This document shows positions 1-8,008 of a stretch of 28,288 bases of DNA, in pieces. This stretch comes from Alphaproteobacteria bacterium UBA4588 (GTDB lineage: Bacteria; Pseudomonadota; Alphaproteobacteria; Puniceispirillales; Puniceispirillaceae). The position numbers were made by a program, and so were the translations under genes. Under the pieces are notes generated by a model. The model ran no database searches and was not told the DNA's origin. It saw only the letters and a list, made by a program, of their open reading frames with translations. The stretch is from contig DGJU01000025.1 of assembly GCA_002387605.1 (NCBI GenBank), positions 1 to 28,288 on the forward strand. Direction: 5' to 3'. Within the stretch, counting starts at the first letter, position 1, and every line of letters starts with the position of its first letter.

Positions 1-57
1 CCTAATATGCCAGTATGAGATGCTGCGTTTGCGTGTAAGACAGTTAGGGTTAGATGG

Positions 58-1086
58 TTAGGCGCGTGCCCGGCCAAGGGCATGTAATGTTGCCAGCACA
101 GCGCCTAGCAGAAGCACAGCGCCAAGCTGGTGCAGTGCGCCTGCCCAGACAGGAACGCCAAGCAGCAGGGTTGTGATGCCAAGAGCAAACTGGCAAGCAA
201 CCAACCCGGCCATCAGATGCCCGCGCATAGCTGCTTGTGCTGATTTGCGCGCCCGCATCCATAAACCACAAACCGCAAGAACAGCCAGAACCGCTATCCA
301 GCGGTGATGAAACTGAGCTGATGCAGGGTTTTCGAACGCATCTGCCAGACCTTTTTCGCCATATTCCACCGGAACCAGCGTCTCACCCATCAACGGGTAC
401 TCATTATAAAGTAAGCCCGCATCCATGCCGGCAACAAAAGCGCCAGCGAGTATTGTGATCGCAACCAGTATCAGTGTCGCTAGCCCATGACCGCGGGGGT
501 GCAGAGCCTTTCCAGCAGACGCCGTAAGCGATGTCCAAACCAGCAGACCGTAGATAAATAACGCCACACTGAGATGGGTTGCCAGCCTATATTGAGACAC
601 AGCCGGATTATCCACAAGACCTGAGGTGACCATCCACCAGCCAATTACACCTTGCATGCCGCCTAAGAAAAGGAGGGCGAGCAGGACAGGCTTTAACCCA
701 GCAGGTATCATGCCCCGCACCCAGAAAAATAACAGCGGCAGGCCAAAGGCGAGGCCAAGAAGCCGGCCCCAAACCCGGTGGACATATTCCCAGAAAAAAA
801 TCGTTTTGAATCCTGACAGGTCCATATCTATGTTAATTTCACGAAATTCTGGTGATGACTGATACAAGCCAAAAACACGGCTCCATTCTGGCTCGCTCAA
901 CGGGGGCAGCAAGCCCATTAATGGCCGCCACTCAACCATCGATAACCCGCTGCCGGTAAGGCGCGTGACGCCGCCAATGACAACCATCATCGCAACAAGC
1001 ACCGCCATGATGCCGAGCCAGATGGCAACCGGCATAGAAATAGGCAGCGTGGATGAAGAGGGTTCGGCTTTGTGTGTTGAGGGCAT
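58..1086 (-). CDS. ctaA: Heme A synthase (COX15/CtaA family)
   Basis: Converts heme O to heme A for aa3-type cytochrome oxidase; an integral inner-membrane enzyme. The 342-residue product shows about eight hydrophobic spans and the four histidines expected to ligate heme: His103 (EYVHRVWGR), His171 (RLATHLSVA), the HHRW motif at 260-263, and His319 (ALHQLGA). Length and the HHRW motif fit the alphaproteobacterial/mitochondrial COX15 type. A start 37 codons further upstream is open, but those residues are basic and unlike the family. ATG 1086 has GGTGA about 6 bases upstream and begins a short polar tail before the first membrane span, so I prefer it. The gene diverges from groES. Its presence implies aerobic respiration with a heme A oxidase. 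Family assignment is firm; the exact start is inferred. Confidence 0.93.
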   Translation of the reverse strand: MPSTHKAEPSSSTLPISMPVAIWLGIMAVLVAMMVVIGGVTRLTGSGLSMVEWRPLMGLLPPLSEPEWSRVFGLYQSSPEFREINIDMDLSGFKTIFFWEYVHRVWGRLLGLAFGLPLLFFWVRGMIPAGLKPVLLALLFLGGMQGVIGWWMVTSGLVDNPAVSQYRLATHLSVALFIYGLLVWTSLTASAGKALHPRGHGLATLILVAITILAGAFVAGMDAGLLYNEYPLMGETLVPVEYGEKGLADAFENPASAQFHHRWIAVLAVLAVCGLWMRARKSAQAAMRGHLMAGLVACQFALGITTLLLGVPVWAGALHQLGAVLLLGAVLATLHALGRARA

Positions 1087-1248
1087 CGCTATCACCGTGG
1101 CAGATTTGTAGAATGTCTTTTGATGTCTTTGCACAAATATATGACCCAAAGCGAAAAGAAAAAGCCTCTTTCTGCCAACCGAGACATGCTGCCGCACCTT
1201 TTTGTGGCGAGGAAGGCACTTCTTTTACATCTTTTTTTCCGCTTCCTT

Positions 1249-1280
1249 CTTGACAGAACACGCCCTCTTCCCCACCTATG
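1249..1280 (+). promoter_or_regulatory. Putative heat-shock (sigma-32-like) promoter of groESL
   Basis: CTTGACA at 1249-1255 is followed after 14 bases by CCCCACCTATG at 1270-1280. This resembles the sigma-32 pattern (CTTGAAA, then CCCCATNT) and the alphaproteobacterial variant with a CTTGAC -35 box and a CCTAT-type -10 box. It lies just upstream of the CIRCE operator and about 90 bases before groES. The match is by eye, and a housekeeping sigma factor could also use the TTGACA. Confidence 0.5.
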
Positions 1281-1292
1281 CATCAGGTCGGG

Positions 1293-1319
1293 CTAGCACT
1301 CCCAATATCAGAGTGCCAA
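1293..1319 (+). promoter_or_regulatory. CIRCE operator (HrcA-binding inverted repeat)
   Basis: CTAGCACTC, a 9-base spacer, then GAGTGCCAA. This matches the CIRCE consensus TTAGCACTC-N9-GAGTGCTAA at all but two positions, one in each arm, with the exact canonical spacing. It lies 48 bases upstream of the groES start. CIRCE is the binding site of the repressor HrcA and is typically found before groESL operons. hrcA itself is not in this window. Confidence 0.93.
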
Positions 1320-1366
1320 TAGCCCGTTAACTTAGGGAAAATACAACAGATTTGGAGATGAAGGTT

Positions 1367-1654
1367 ATGAACTTTCGGCCGCTTCACGACCGCGTACTTG
1401 TACAGCGCGAAGAATCAGAAGAAAAATCAGCTGGCGGGATTATTATTCCCGATACAGCAAAAGAAAAGCCAATGCAGGGCACAGTAAAAGCAACTGGCGC
1501 TGGTGCACGCGATGAGCAGGGCAAACTTGTTCCGCTCGACGTGAAAGAAGGCGATGTGATCCTGTTTGGCAAATGGTCAGGCACTGAGATCAAGCTGGAC
1601 GGTCAGGATTACTTGATCATGAAGGAATCAGACATCATGGGTATCGTAGGGTAA
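1367..1654 (+). CDS. groES: Co-chaperonin GroES (Cpn10)
   Basis: The 95-residue heptameric lid of the GroEL folding chamber. The N-terminus NFRPLHDRVLV, the mobile-loop region EEKSAGGIIIPDTAKEKP and the central GTVKATGAG motif are typical, and the length equals the family norm. Start: ATG 1358 and TTG 1352 are also in frame, but the family begins directly at the NFRPLHDR segment. ATG 1367 has GGAG nine bases upstream at 1354-1357, so it is preferred. First gene of the groESL operon, controlled by the CIRCE element and heat-shock-like promoter just upstream. Confidence 0.97.
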   Translation: MNFRPLHDRVLVQREESEEKSAGGIIIPDTAKEKPMQGTVKATGAGARDEQGKLVPLDVKEGDVILFGKWSGTEIKLDGQDYLIMKESDIMGIVG

Positions 1655-1678
1655 TTCACCTGCGGTCCATTTCGGATA

Positions 1679-1707
1679 GCGCTAGGGGATAGCCTTCTCT
1701 ATAGCGT
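1679..1707 (+). other. Intercistronic hairpin between groES and groEL
   Basis: In the 92-base gap between groES and groEL, CGCT (1680-1683) can pair with AGCG (1703-1706). AGGGGA (1684-1689) can pair with TTCTCT (1695-1700) using two G-U pairs, leaving a two-base bulge and a TAGCC loop. There is no T run after it, so it is not an intrinsic terminator. In Agrobacterium the groESL transcript is known to be cleaved between the two genes; a similar processing or stability role here is inference. Confidence 0.35.
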
Positions 1708-1746
1708 GCAGAATCCTCCTAAAAAAGATAAGAAGGAAAATAAACT

Positions 1747-3396
1747 ATGGCTGCTAAAGACGTAAAATTCGGCTCAGATGCCCGTACCCGCATGATGGAA
1801 GGTGTGGATATTCTGGCAAATGCTGTGAAGGTGACGCTCGGCCCCAAAGGTCGTAACGTTGTTCTGGATAAAGCATTCGGTGCACCACGCATCACCAAAG
1901 ATGGTGTAACAGTGGCAAAAGATATCGAACTTGCTGATAAGTTCCAAAATATGGGCGCTCAGATGGTTCGTGAAGTTGCTTCAAAAGCAAACGACACAGC
2001 TGGCGATGGCACAACAACTGCAACCGTTCTGGCGCAAGCAATTGCACAGGAAGGCGCAAAATCAGTTGCTGCTGGCATGAACCCGATGGATCTTAAGCGC
2101 GGTATCGACCTTGCTGTTGATTCTGTTGTTGCCTCACTCGAAGGCCTTTCTCAGAAAATCACAACATCAGACGAAGTTGCCCAGGTTGGTACAATTTCAT
2201 CAAACGGCGAAGTTGAAATTGGCAAGATGATTGCTGAAGCAATGGAACGTGTCGGCAATGAGGGCGTTATCACTGTTGAAGAAGCAAAAAGCCTGAACAC
2301 TGAGCTTGATGTTGTTGAAGGTATGCAGTTTGACCGTGGTTATCTGTCACCTTACTTCGTAACAGATGCAGAAAAAATGCGGGCAACACTAGAAGACCCA
2401 TACATTCTTCTGCACGAAAAGAAGCTATCAAACCTGCAAGATATGCTGCCTATCCTTGAGAAGGTTGTACAGTCTGGCCGTCCGCTTCTGATTATTGCTG
2501 AAGACATCGAAGGCGAAGCATTAGCAACATTAGTTGTTAACCGTCTGCGTGGTGGTCTGAAGGTCGCTGCTGTAAAGGCACCTGGTTTTGGTGACCGTCG
2601 TAAAGCGATGATGGAAGATATTGCTATTCTGACAAACGGTTCAGTGATTTCAGATGAAATCGGCATCAAGCTGGACAGCGTAACATTAGAAATGCTTGGC
2701 TCAGCAAAGCGCATCGAAATCACAAAGGAAGAAACTACTATCATTGATGGTACAGGCGCCAAAGAAGAAATCGAAGCACGTTGCAATCAGATTCGCGCAC
2801 AGGCTGATGAAACATCATCTGACTATGACCGTGAAAAGCTTCAGGAACGTCTTGCTAAGCTTGCAGGCGGTGTTGCTGTTATCCGCGTTGGTGGTGCAAC
2901 AGAAGTTGAAGTGAAAGAGCGTAAAGATCGCGTTGATGATGCAATGCATGCAACACGCGCAGCTGTTCAGGAAGGTATTGTTCCTGGTGGCGGCGTAGCA
3001 CTCGTTAAATCAATTGCAGCTCTTGATGGACTGAAAGTTGAGAATGACGATCAGAAAGTCGGCATCAACATTATCCGTCAGGCTTTGCAGGCTCCTGCAC
3101 GTCAGATTGCGAATAATGCTGGTGTTGAAGGATCTGTTATTGTTGGCAAGTTGCTTGAATTAACAGACAAGACAACTGGCTATAACGCTCAGACTGGTGA
3201 GTTCACAGACCTCATCAAAGCTGGTGTTATCGACCCAACAAAAGTTGTTCGCTCAGCGTTGCAGAATGCAGCATCTGTTGCTGGCCTGCTTATCACAACC
3301 GAAGCAATGGTTGCTGAAAAGGACGATCCAAAGTCAGCCATGCCTGCTGCCCCTGATATGGGCGGTATGGGCGGCATGGGCGGTATGGGCTTCTAA
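1747..3396 (+). CDS. groL: Chaperonin GroEL (Cpn60)
   Basis: The 549-residue ATP-dependent chaperonin that forms the double-ring folding chamber in the cytoplasm. The ATP site GDGTTTA includes Asp87. The chaperonin signature is present as AAVQEGIVPGGG near residue 405 (Gln where many homologues have Glu), and the chain ends in a repeated GGM tail. Length is normal. The start has an AGAAGGAA ribosome-binding site just upstream. Codon use is noticeably biased towards GAA, GTT, GCA and CGT compared with its neighbours, as expected of a very highly expressed gene. Second gene of the CIRCE-controlled operon, 92 bases after groES and followed by a strong terminator. Confidence 0.98.
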   Translation: MAAKDVKFGSDARTRMMEGVDILANAVKVTLGPKGRNVVLDKAFGAPRITKDGVTVAKDIELADKFQNMGAQMVREVASKANDTAGDGTTTATVLAQAIAQEGAKSVAAGMNPMDLKRGIDLAVDSVVASLEGLSQKITTSDEVAQVGTISSNGEVEIGKMIAEAMERVGNEGVITVEEAKSLNTELDVVEGMQFDRGYLSPYFVTDAEKMRATLEDPYILLHEKKLSNLQDMLPILEKVVQSGRPLLIIAEDIEGEALATLVVNRLRGGLKVAAVKAPGFGDRRKAMMEDIAILTNGSVISDEIGIKLDSVTLEMLGSAKRIEITKEETTIIDGTGAKEEIEARCNQIRAQADETSSDYDREKLQERLAKLAGGVAVIRVGGATEVEVKERKDRVDDAMHATRAAVQEGIVPGGGVALVKSIAALDGLKVENDDQKVGINIIRQALQAPARQIANNAGVEGSVIVGKLLELTDKTTGYNAQTGEFTDLIKAGVIDPTKVVRSALQNAASVAGLLITTEAMVAEKDDPKSAMPAAPDMGGMGGMGGMGF

Positions 3397-3425
3397 GACG
3401 CTCTGCCCAACGCTACTGAAATATC

Positions 3426-3457
3426 AAAGGCGGCCGGATATCCCGGTCGCCTTTTTT
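3426..3457 (+). terminator. Intrinsic terminator of groESL
   Basis: GGCGGCCGG (3429-3437), an ATATC loop, CCGGTCGCC (3443-3451), then six T. The nine-pair stem contains one G-U pair. It lies 33 bases after the groEL stop and just before the 3' end of the convergent helicase gene. Confidence 0.9.
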
Positions 3458-3463
3458 CATATC

Positions 3464-6250
3464 CTATTCGCTTTTTAGAAACTTTCGGCTTTCACTGATT
3501 ACCTCTGAGAGTCCTGCGCGCACCACCTCCACATCTGCTGGAAAGGCTGATGTCAGGCGTGTTGGCAGGCGGCTATCCAGCATCACAAAAACACCTTTAT
3601 CATCAGATCTGCGAATTAGTCTGCCAAAGGCTTGTCTTAGTTTCATGCGGGTCACGCGTTCGGTCCATTCTGTTCGGCCCTGCCATGCTGCACGTGCCTT
3701 GAACAGCATGTCTGGGCGCGGCCAAGGCACCCGGTCATAGATCATCATCTGCAACGCATTGCCCGGTACATCAACCCCGTCACGCACAGCATCTGTTCCC
3801 AGAAGTACAGACCGGGTTTCTTCTCTGAACAGCTGTAGAAGTGTCTGCAGGTTCATCCTGTCAACATGCTGGGCATAGAGCGGTATATCCAGCTCTGCAC
3901 AACGCGGCGCAAGCGCAGGCCATGTCGCACGCAGTCTCTGAATGGAGGTAAATAGACCAAGAGCGCCGCCATCTGCTGCCGAGATAAGTCCTGCCATAGC
4001 CGCTGCAACGCCGTCTGGTCTGTCCCTATCAAGGTCGTTAACAACAAATATCCGTGATTGCCGCGCATAATCAAACGGCGAGCTATGATGGGACATCAGC
4101 GCAGGGTGCGGTAAATGGGCAGCCCCCGTCAATGCGCTGGCCGATAGCCAGTCTGCCGGCAAAGTCCCCGTTTTAGGGGTGGTATCATTTGCAGGCTCGC
4201 TATCTGCTGATGTTCCGGGCGTGGTGATAACTTCATCCCGCAGGGTAGCAGACGTAATGGCAACGCCGTGCGCAGGCGCAAGAACCTGCTCAGCAAAGGG
4301 TATCGACGGGTCTAGCCAGTGGCGCAAGAGCCCAACATCTCTATCGGCGCCATCACTTCTATCAATCTGCATCCAGTCAACAAATCCGTCCCTGCCTTCG
4401 CCAGCAAGGTCCGATAGCATCAACAGCCATGCCGCAACTGGTCCAGATGCCCGCCTGCGAAGACCGCGTGCTGCGCCTTCAAGGCGATGGCGTGTTTGTG
4501 TATCAAGGGTTTCTGCTTCGCTATCAAGAACAGTCTCTAGATGTGTTGCAAGCTGCATGAGAGGCGCTGATATCCGCAATAATCCCTCACGAAAGGCGCG
4601 TGCTGTGGTGAGTACGTCAGCAGGGCATGGATAGAGTTCAGCCTGTAAATCATAGATAGATGTATTATCCGAGCGTTGATAAAGAGCGACGCGAACACTG
4701 GCAAAAAAGGCTTCAGCCGGACCTGCGGGACTATTTTCGGACAAACGTTTTCGCCATCCCGTTGCAGGCAGAATACGGGCAGCCTCCACCACCTCCTCAA
4801 GCGCTGCAAGGGCTGTCTCGCTATCTGCAACTAGGTCTGAGAGTCGCTTTGTGAGGCCGCGCGCCCGGCCACGGCGTGCTTCTTCAGCGCCGCGCAGCCA
4901 GCGGCGTAATTCGGTCGCCTCGCTCGCGGTAAGAGCTGCTGAGAATGCGCTGTCAGAGGCATCAAAGACATGATGCCCCTCATCAAAAATATAACGTGTC
5001 GGGCGGCTTCCTTCAGGCCCGCCAATGGCAGCTTGTATCATCACTAGCGCATGATTTGCGATGACGATATCGGCCTGTCGTGCCGCACGGATAGATTTTT
5101 CACCAAAACATTTATGATAGTGCAGGCAGGCAGAATGGATACATTCCCCCCGCCTATCAGCAAGACCAATCGACAGGCGGGTGCCGATAAGGTCAACCAG
5201 CCACGCCGGAAAACTGGCGCCGGTTAGATCGCCATCAGAACTTGCAGATGCCCAGCGCGCCATCAGACCAAGTGCCACTGCATCAGCTGGTTGTCCCGGC
5301 ATGCGCCCCAGCGCTTCTTCGAGATTGAGGAGACACAGATAATTCTCCCGCCCTTTGCGAATAACAACTTTCTTGGCCCGCTCAGCTGCATCAGGATAGA
5401 GCCGCGAAAGCTCGTCTGCTATCTGCTGTTGCAAGGTACGGGTATAGGTTGATACCCACACAGAAGCATCATTCATTTCAGCCCATAAGCTGGCAGGTGC
5501 CAGATAACCCAGCGTTTTACCAGTGCCAGTCCCTGCTTCAGCAAGCAGCAATGCCGGGGTTGGTCCGGCATCAGGAGAGGCAAAAATACTGGATAGGGCA
5601 GCGGCATAATCTGACTGGGTTGTGCGCTCTTCTGATAGCGTGCCAAGCATATCAGATAAGCGCCCTCGCGCTTTGTCAGGCATTACGGGGAGCGCGCCAG
5701 GCGTGCCACGAGCGATATTATCGCCGCTTTCCTCAAGCTGATGCCAGATAGCACTATCCCGGCCATCGGGGGGCAGGTTCTTCATCTCCGATTTGCCCAG
5801 CCGGAGCAGGATTTCAGGCCCCCATGCCCAGCCGCCGCGGCGCATCATCTCAGCAATGCCGGCAATACGGTCCTGTTCATGTTGTGGTTTGTCTGTTAGC
5901 TCATCCAGTAATAGTTGCGCAGCTGTACCGATCATCACAGCGCGATCTTGGTTTGTTTGGGGGCGCGGCAAGCCAAGCCGGACAGCAAGGCCGGCAGGTG
6001 TTGGAAGGCAGAAGCGGGCTGGCCGGACAAAGGCAAAAAGCTCAAGTACATCAAAGGCGCGCTCAATAGTGGTATTAAGCCGCGCTTCGGTCCAGCGCCG
6101 ATGACAGATAAGGGGTGGTTTTGTTGCAGCAGCGCGTGCGGCCGCAGATAGGCCGCATTTTGCGATCGTACCATCGGGCCCGATCATGATAGCGCCTGCG
6201 AGTTCAGGAAAGATGATGCTACTGCTTGAAAGGTCAAAAAACGCTGTCAT
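3464..6250 (-). CDS. DinG/XPD-like Fe-S ATP-dependent DNA helicase
   Basis: A 928-residue superfamily 2 helicase, presumably acting in DNA repair or removal of nucleic-acid structures. Walker A is GTGTGKT (240-246) and the Walker B/DEAH-type box is DEGHH (423-427). Four cysteines between them (306, 370, 375, 381) match the Fe-S cluster layout of XPD/DinG helicases. The C-terminal motor lobe contains GTDAVRDGVDVPG and the arginine-finger motif QAFGRLIRRSDDKG. Residues 1-200 form an extra domain. A stretch with VLELFAFVRP and PTPAGLAVRLGL resembles the later part of a DEDD exonuclease fold without visible catalytic acids. A GTG nine bases upstream is in frame, but ATG 6250 is preferred. Convergent with groEL and divergent from lysK. 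The family is firm; the cellular role is inferred. Confidence 0.88.
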   Translation of the reverse strand: MTAFFDLSSSSIIFPELAGAIMIGPDGTIAKCGLSAAARAAATKPPLICHRRWTEARLNTTIERAFDVLELFAFVRPARFCLPTPAGLAVRLGLPRPQTNQDRAVMIGTAAQLLLDELTDKPQHEQDRIAGIAEMMRRGGWAWGPEILLRLGKSEMKNLPPDGRDSAIWHQLEESGDNIARGTPGALPVMPDKARGRLSDMLGTLSEERTTQSDYAAALSSIFASPDAGPTPALLLAEAGTGTGKTLGYLAPASLWAEMNDASVWVSTYTRTLQQQIADELSRLYPDAAERAKKVVIRKGRENYLCLLNLEEALGRMPGQPADAVALGLMARWASASSDGDLTGASFPAWLVDLIGTRLSIGLADRRGECIHSACLHYHKCFGEKSIRAARQADIVIANHALVMIQAAIGGPEGSRPTRYIFDEGHHVFDASDSAFSAALTASEATELRRWLRGAEEARRGRARGLTKRLSDLVADSETALAALEEVVEAARILPATGWRKRLSENSPAGPAEAFFASVRVALYQRSDNTSIYDLQAELYPCPADVLTTARAFREGLLRISAPLMQLATHLETVLDSEAETLDTQTRHRLEGAARGLRRRASGPVAAWLLMLSDLAGEGRDGFVDWMQIDRSDGADRDVGLLRHWLDPSIPFAEQVLAPAHGVAITSATLRDEVITTPGTSADSEPANDTTPKTGTLPADWLSASALTGAAHLPHPALMSHHSSPFDYARQSRIFVVNDLDRDRPDGVAAAMAGLISAADGGALGLFTSIQRLRATWPALAPRCAELDIPLYAQHVDRMNLQTLLQLFREETRSVLLGTDAVRDGVDVPGNALQMMIYDRVPWPRPDMLFKARAAWQGRTEWTERVTRMKLRQAFGRLIRRSDDKGVFVMLDSRLPTRLTSAFPADVEVVRAGLSEVISESRKFLKSE

Positions 6251-6300
6251 GGTCAGCACTATAGAACAGTGGCAACAGGGCGCACCAGCGCTAATTCACC

Positions 6301-6329
6301 TTGACCGGCAGGGATGAAGTGCCTAGCTT
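6301..6329 (+). promoter_or_regulatory. Possible promoter of lysK-pyrD
   Basis: TTGACC at 6301-6306 and, 17 bases later, TAGCTT at 6324-6329, about 40 bases before the lysK start. The -35 box is good but the -10 box is weak. No better pair is visible in the 117-base gap between the helicase and lysK. Confidence 0.35.
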
Positions 6330-6367
6330 TCTGGCAGATTATGCAATGCGCTAAATAAGGAAAATCT

Positions 6368-7993
6368 ATGTCTGATAAAGTTGGCTCCCTGCCTGTTTCA
6401 GCCCGTGCCCTTGAGGCAAAAGCATGGCCGTTCGCAGAAGCGCGCGCTCTTGTAAGCCGACTTGAAAAAATGAAGGATGATACACCAGACCGTCCTGTTT
6501 TGTTTGAGACGGGCTATGGTCCAAGTGGCTTGCCTCATATTGGCACATTCGGTGAGGTTGTGAGAACCTCAATGGTGCGACAGGCATTTGAAACACTCAC
6601 TGGCCGCACAACAAGGCTGATTTGTTTCTCAGATGATATGGATGGGCTGCGCAAAGTGCCGGATAATATTCCAGACGCTGATCTGCTGCAGCCTTATCTT
6701 AATATGCCTCTCACCCAAGTGCCCGACCCTTTTGGGACACATGATAGTTTCGGCGCTCACAATAATGCGCGCTTGCAGTCGTTTCTGGATAGCTTTGGCT
6801 TTTCTTATGAATTTATCAGCGCAACCCAGATGTATAAATCTGGTGCATTTGACGCTGCTCTGTTGCATATGCTGTCACATTATGACGCGGTCATAGATGT
6901 TATCCTGCCAACATTAGGGGCAGAACGGCGTGAAACCTACAGCCCGTTTCTGCCTGTTTGCCCCCGCACAGGAATGGTGTTGCAGGCTAAGGTTTTATCG
7001 CATGACACTGCGGCAGGGACCATCACCTATCAGGACCCTGAGACAAGTGAGGCGGTAACAGTGCCGGTGACGGGCGGCGCGTGTAAATTGCAGTGGAAAG
7101 CAGATTGGGCCATGCGCTGGTTTGCGCTTGGGGTTGATTATGAGATGAGCGGAAAGGATCTGATTGACTCAGTCACGCTATCATCAAAAATTGTCAGGGT
7201 GCTGAGAGGCACGCCGCCGGCTGGTTTTTCGTATGAGCTCTTTCTGGACCAGAATGGCGAGAAAATTTCGAAATCAAAAGGTAATGGCCTGTCTGTTGAA
7301 GACTGGTTGCGCTATGGCAGCCCTGAATCACTGGCGCTGTTCATGTATAGCCAGCCAAAGCGGGCAAAGCGGCTCTATTTTGATTCTATCCCGAAGACAG
7401 TTGATGAGTATTTTGCCCATGCGGGTAAGCTGGCTGAGATGGATGAGGCGCAACAGCTTGAAAACCCAGCATGGCATATTCGTATCTCCGATGACCCTTC
7501 TGCTAGTGATATGCCGGTAAGCTTCTCTTTATTGCTTAATCTGGCGGCGGTCTGTTCGGCTGAAACCACAGATGTCATCTGGGGGTATCTGAGCGAATAT
7601 GCCCCAGGGGCAAGCCCTCAGACACATCCCCATCTTGATAAGCTCGCTGGATATGCAGTGACATTCTATCAAGATAAGGTGCGACCACATAAACGCTACC
7701 GTATGGCAACAGCAGATGAAAAACAGCATATTACGGCATTGAAAACAGCGCTTGAAGCGCTTGATGATGCAGCCGATGGTGATGAAATTCAGTCAGCTGT
7801 CTATCGCACAGGCAAAGACGCTGAATATGAAAATTTGCGGGACTGGTTTGGGTGTCTTTATGAGACAATGCTGGGCCAGTCGCAGGGGCCACGTATGGGC
7901 GGATTTTTCAAGCTCTATGGCCGTGTCAATGCTCTTCAGCTCTGTGATGATGTGCTACAGGACAAGCTTGTCAGCGCAACAGACGGTCAATAG
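6368..7993 (+). CDS. lysK: Lysyl-tRNA synthetase, class I
   Basis: Charges tRNA-Lys with lysine. The 541-residue protein is the class I (Rossmann-fold) enzyme and not the commoner class II LysS. It has the HIGH-type motif HIGT (57-60) within YGPSGLPHIGT, the signature KISKS (299-303), and a C-terminal helical anticodon-binding region. Class I LysRS is typical of archaea and spirochaetes and also of many alphaproteobacteria. The start has AAGGA about eight bases upstream. pyrD follows 15 bases downstream on the same strand, so the two are probably co-transcribed. No class II gene is visible here; whether the genome has one cannot be judged. Confidence 0.96.
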   Translation: MSDKVGSLPVSARALEAKAWPFAEARALVSRLEKMKDDTPDRPVLFETGYGPSGLPHIGTFGEVVRTSMVRQAFETLTGRTTRLICFSDDMDGLRKVPDNIPDADLLQPYLNMPLTQVPDPFGTHDSFGAHNNARLQSFLDSFGFSYEFISATQMYKSGAFDAALLHMLSHYDAVIDVILPTLGAERRETYSPFLPVCPRTGMVLQAKVLSHDTAAGTITYQDPETSEAVTVPVTGGACKLQWKADWAMRWFALGVDYEMSGKDLIDSVTLSSKIVRVLRGTPPAGFSYELFLDQNGEKISKSKGNGLSVEDWLRYGSPESLALFMYSQPKRAKRLYFDSIPKTVDEYFAHAGKLAEMDEAQQLENPAWHIRISDDPSASDMPVSFSLLLNLAAVCSAETTDVIWGYLSEYAPGASPQTHPHLDKLAGYAVTFYQDKVRPHKRYRMATADEKQHITALKTALEALDDAADGDEIQSAVYRTGKDAEYENLRDWFGCLYETMLGQSQGPRMGGFFKLYGRVNALQLCDDVLQDKLVSATDGQ

Positions 7994-8008
7994 GGGAGGC
8001 GTTATGTA

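Noticed and set aside
1..57. Sequence before the heme A synthase stop
   Set aside because: 57 bases with no frame, repeat or terminator that I can support.
2352..2786. 144-codon minus-strand frame inside groEL
   Set aside because: Entirely antisense to a strongly conserved gene; Ser/Ile/Arg-rich product without domain pattern.
4179..4634. 151-codon plus-strand frame inside the helicase gene
   Set aside because: Antisense shadow; the helicase frame carries all conserved motifs and the product here is low-complexity Ser/Arg/Ala.
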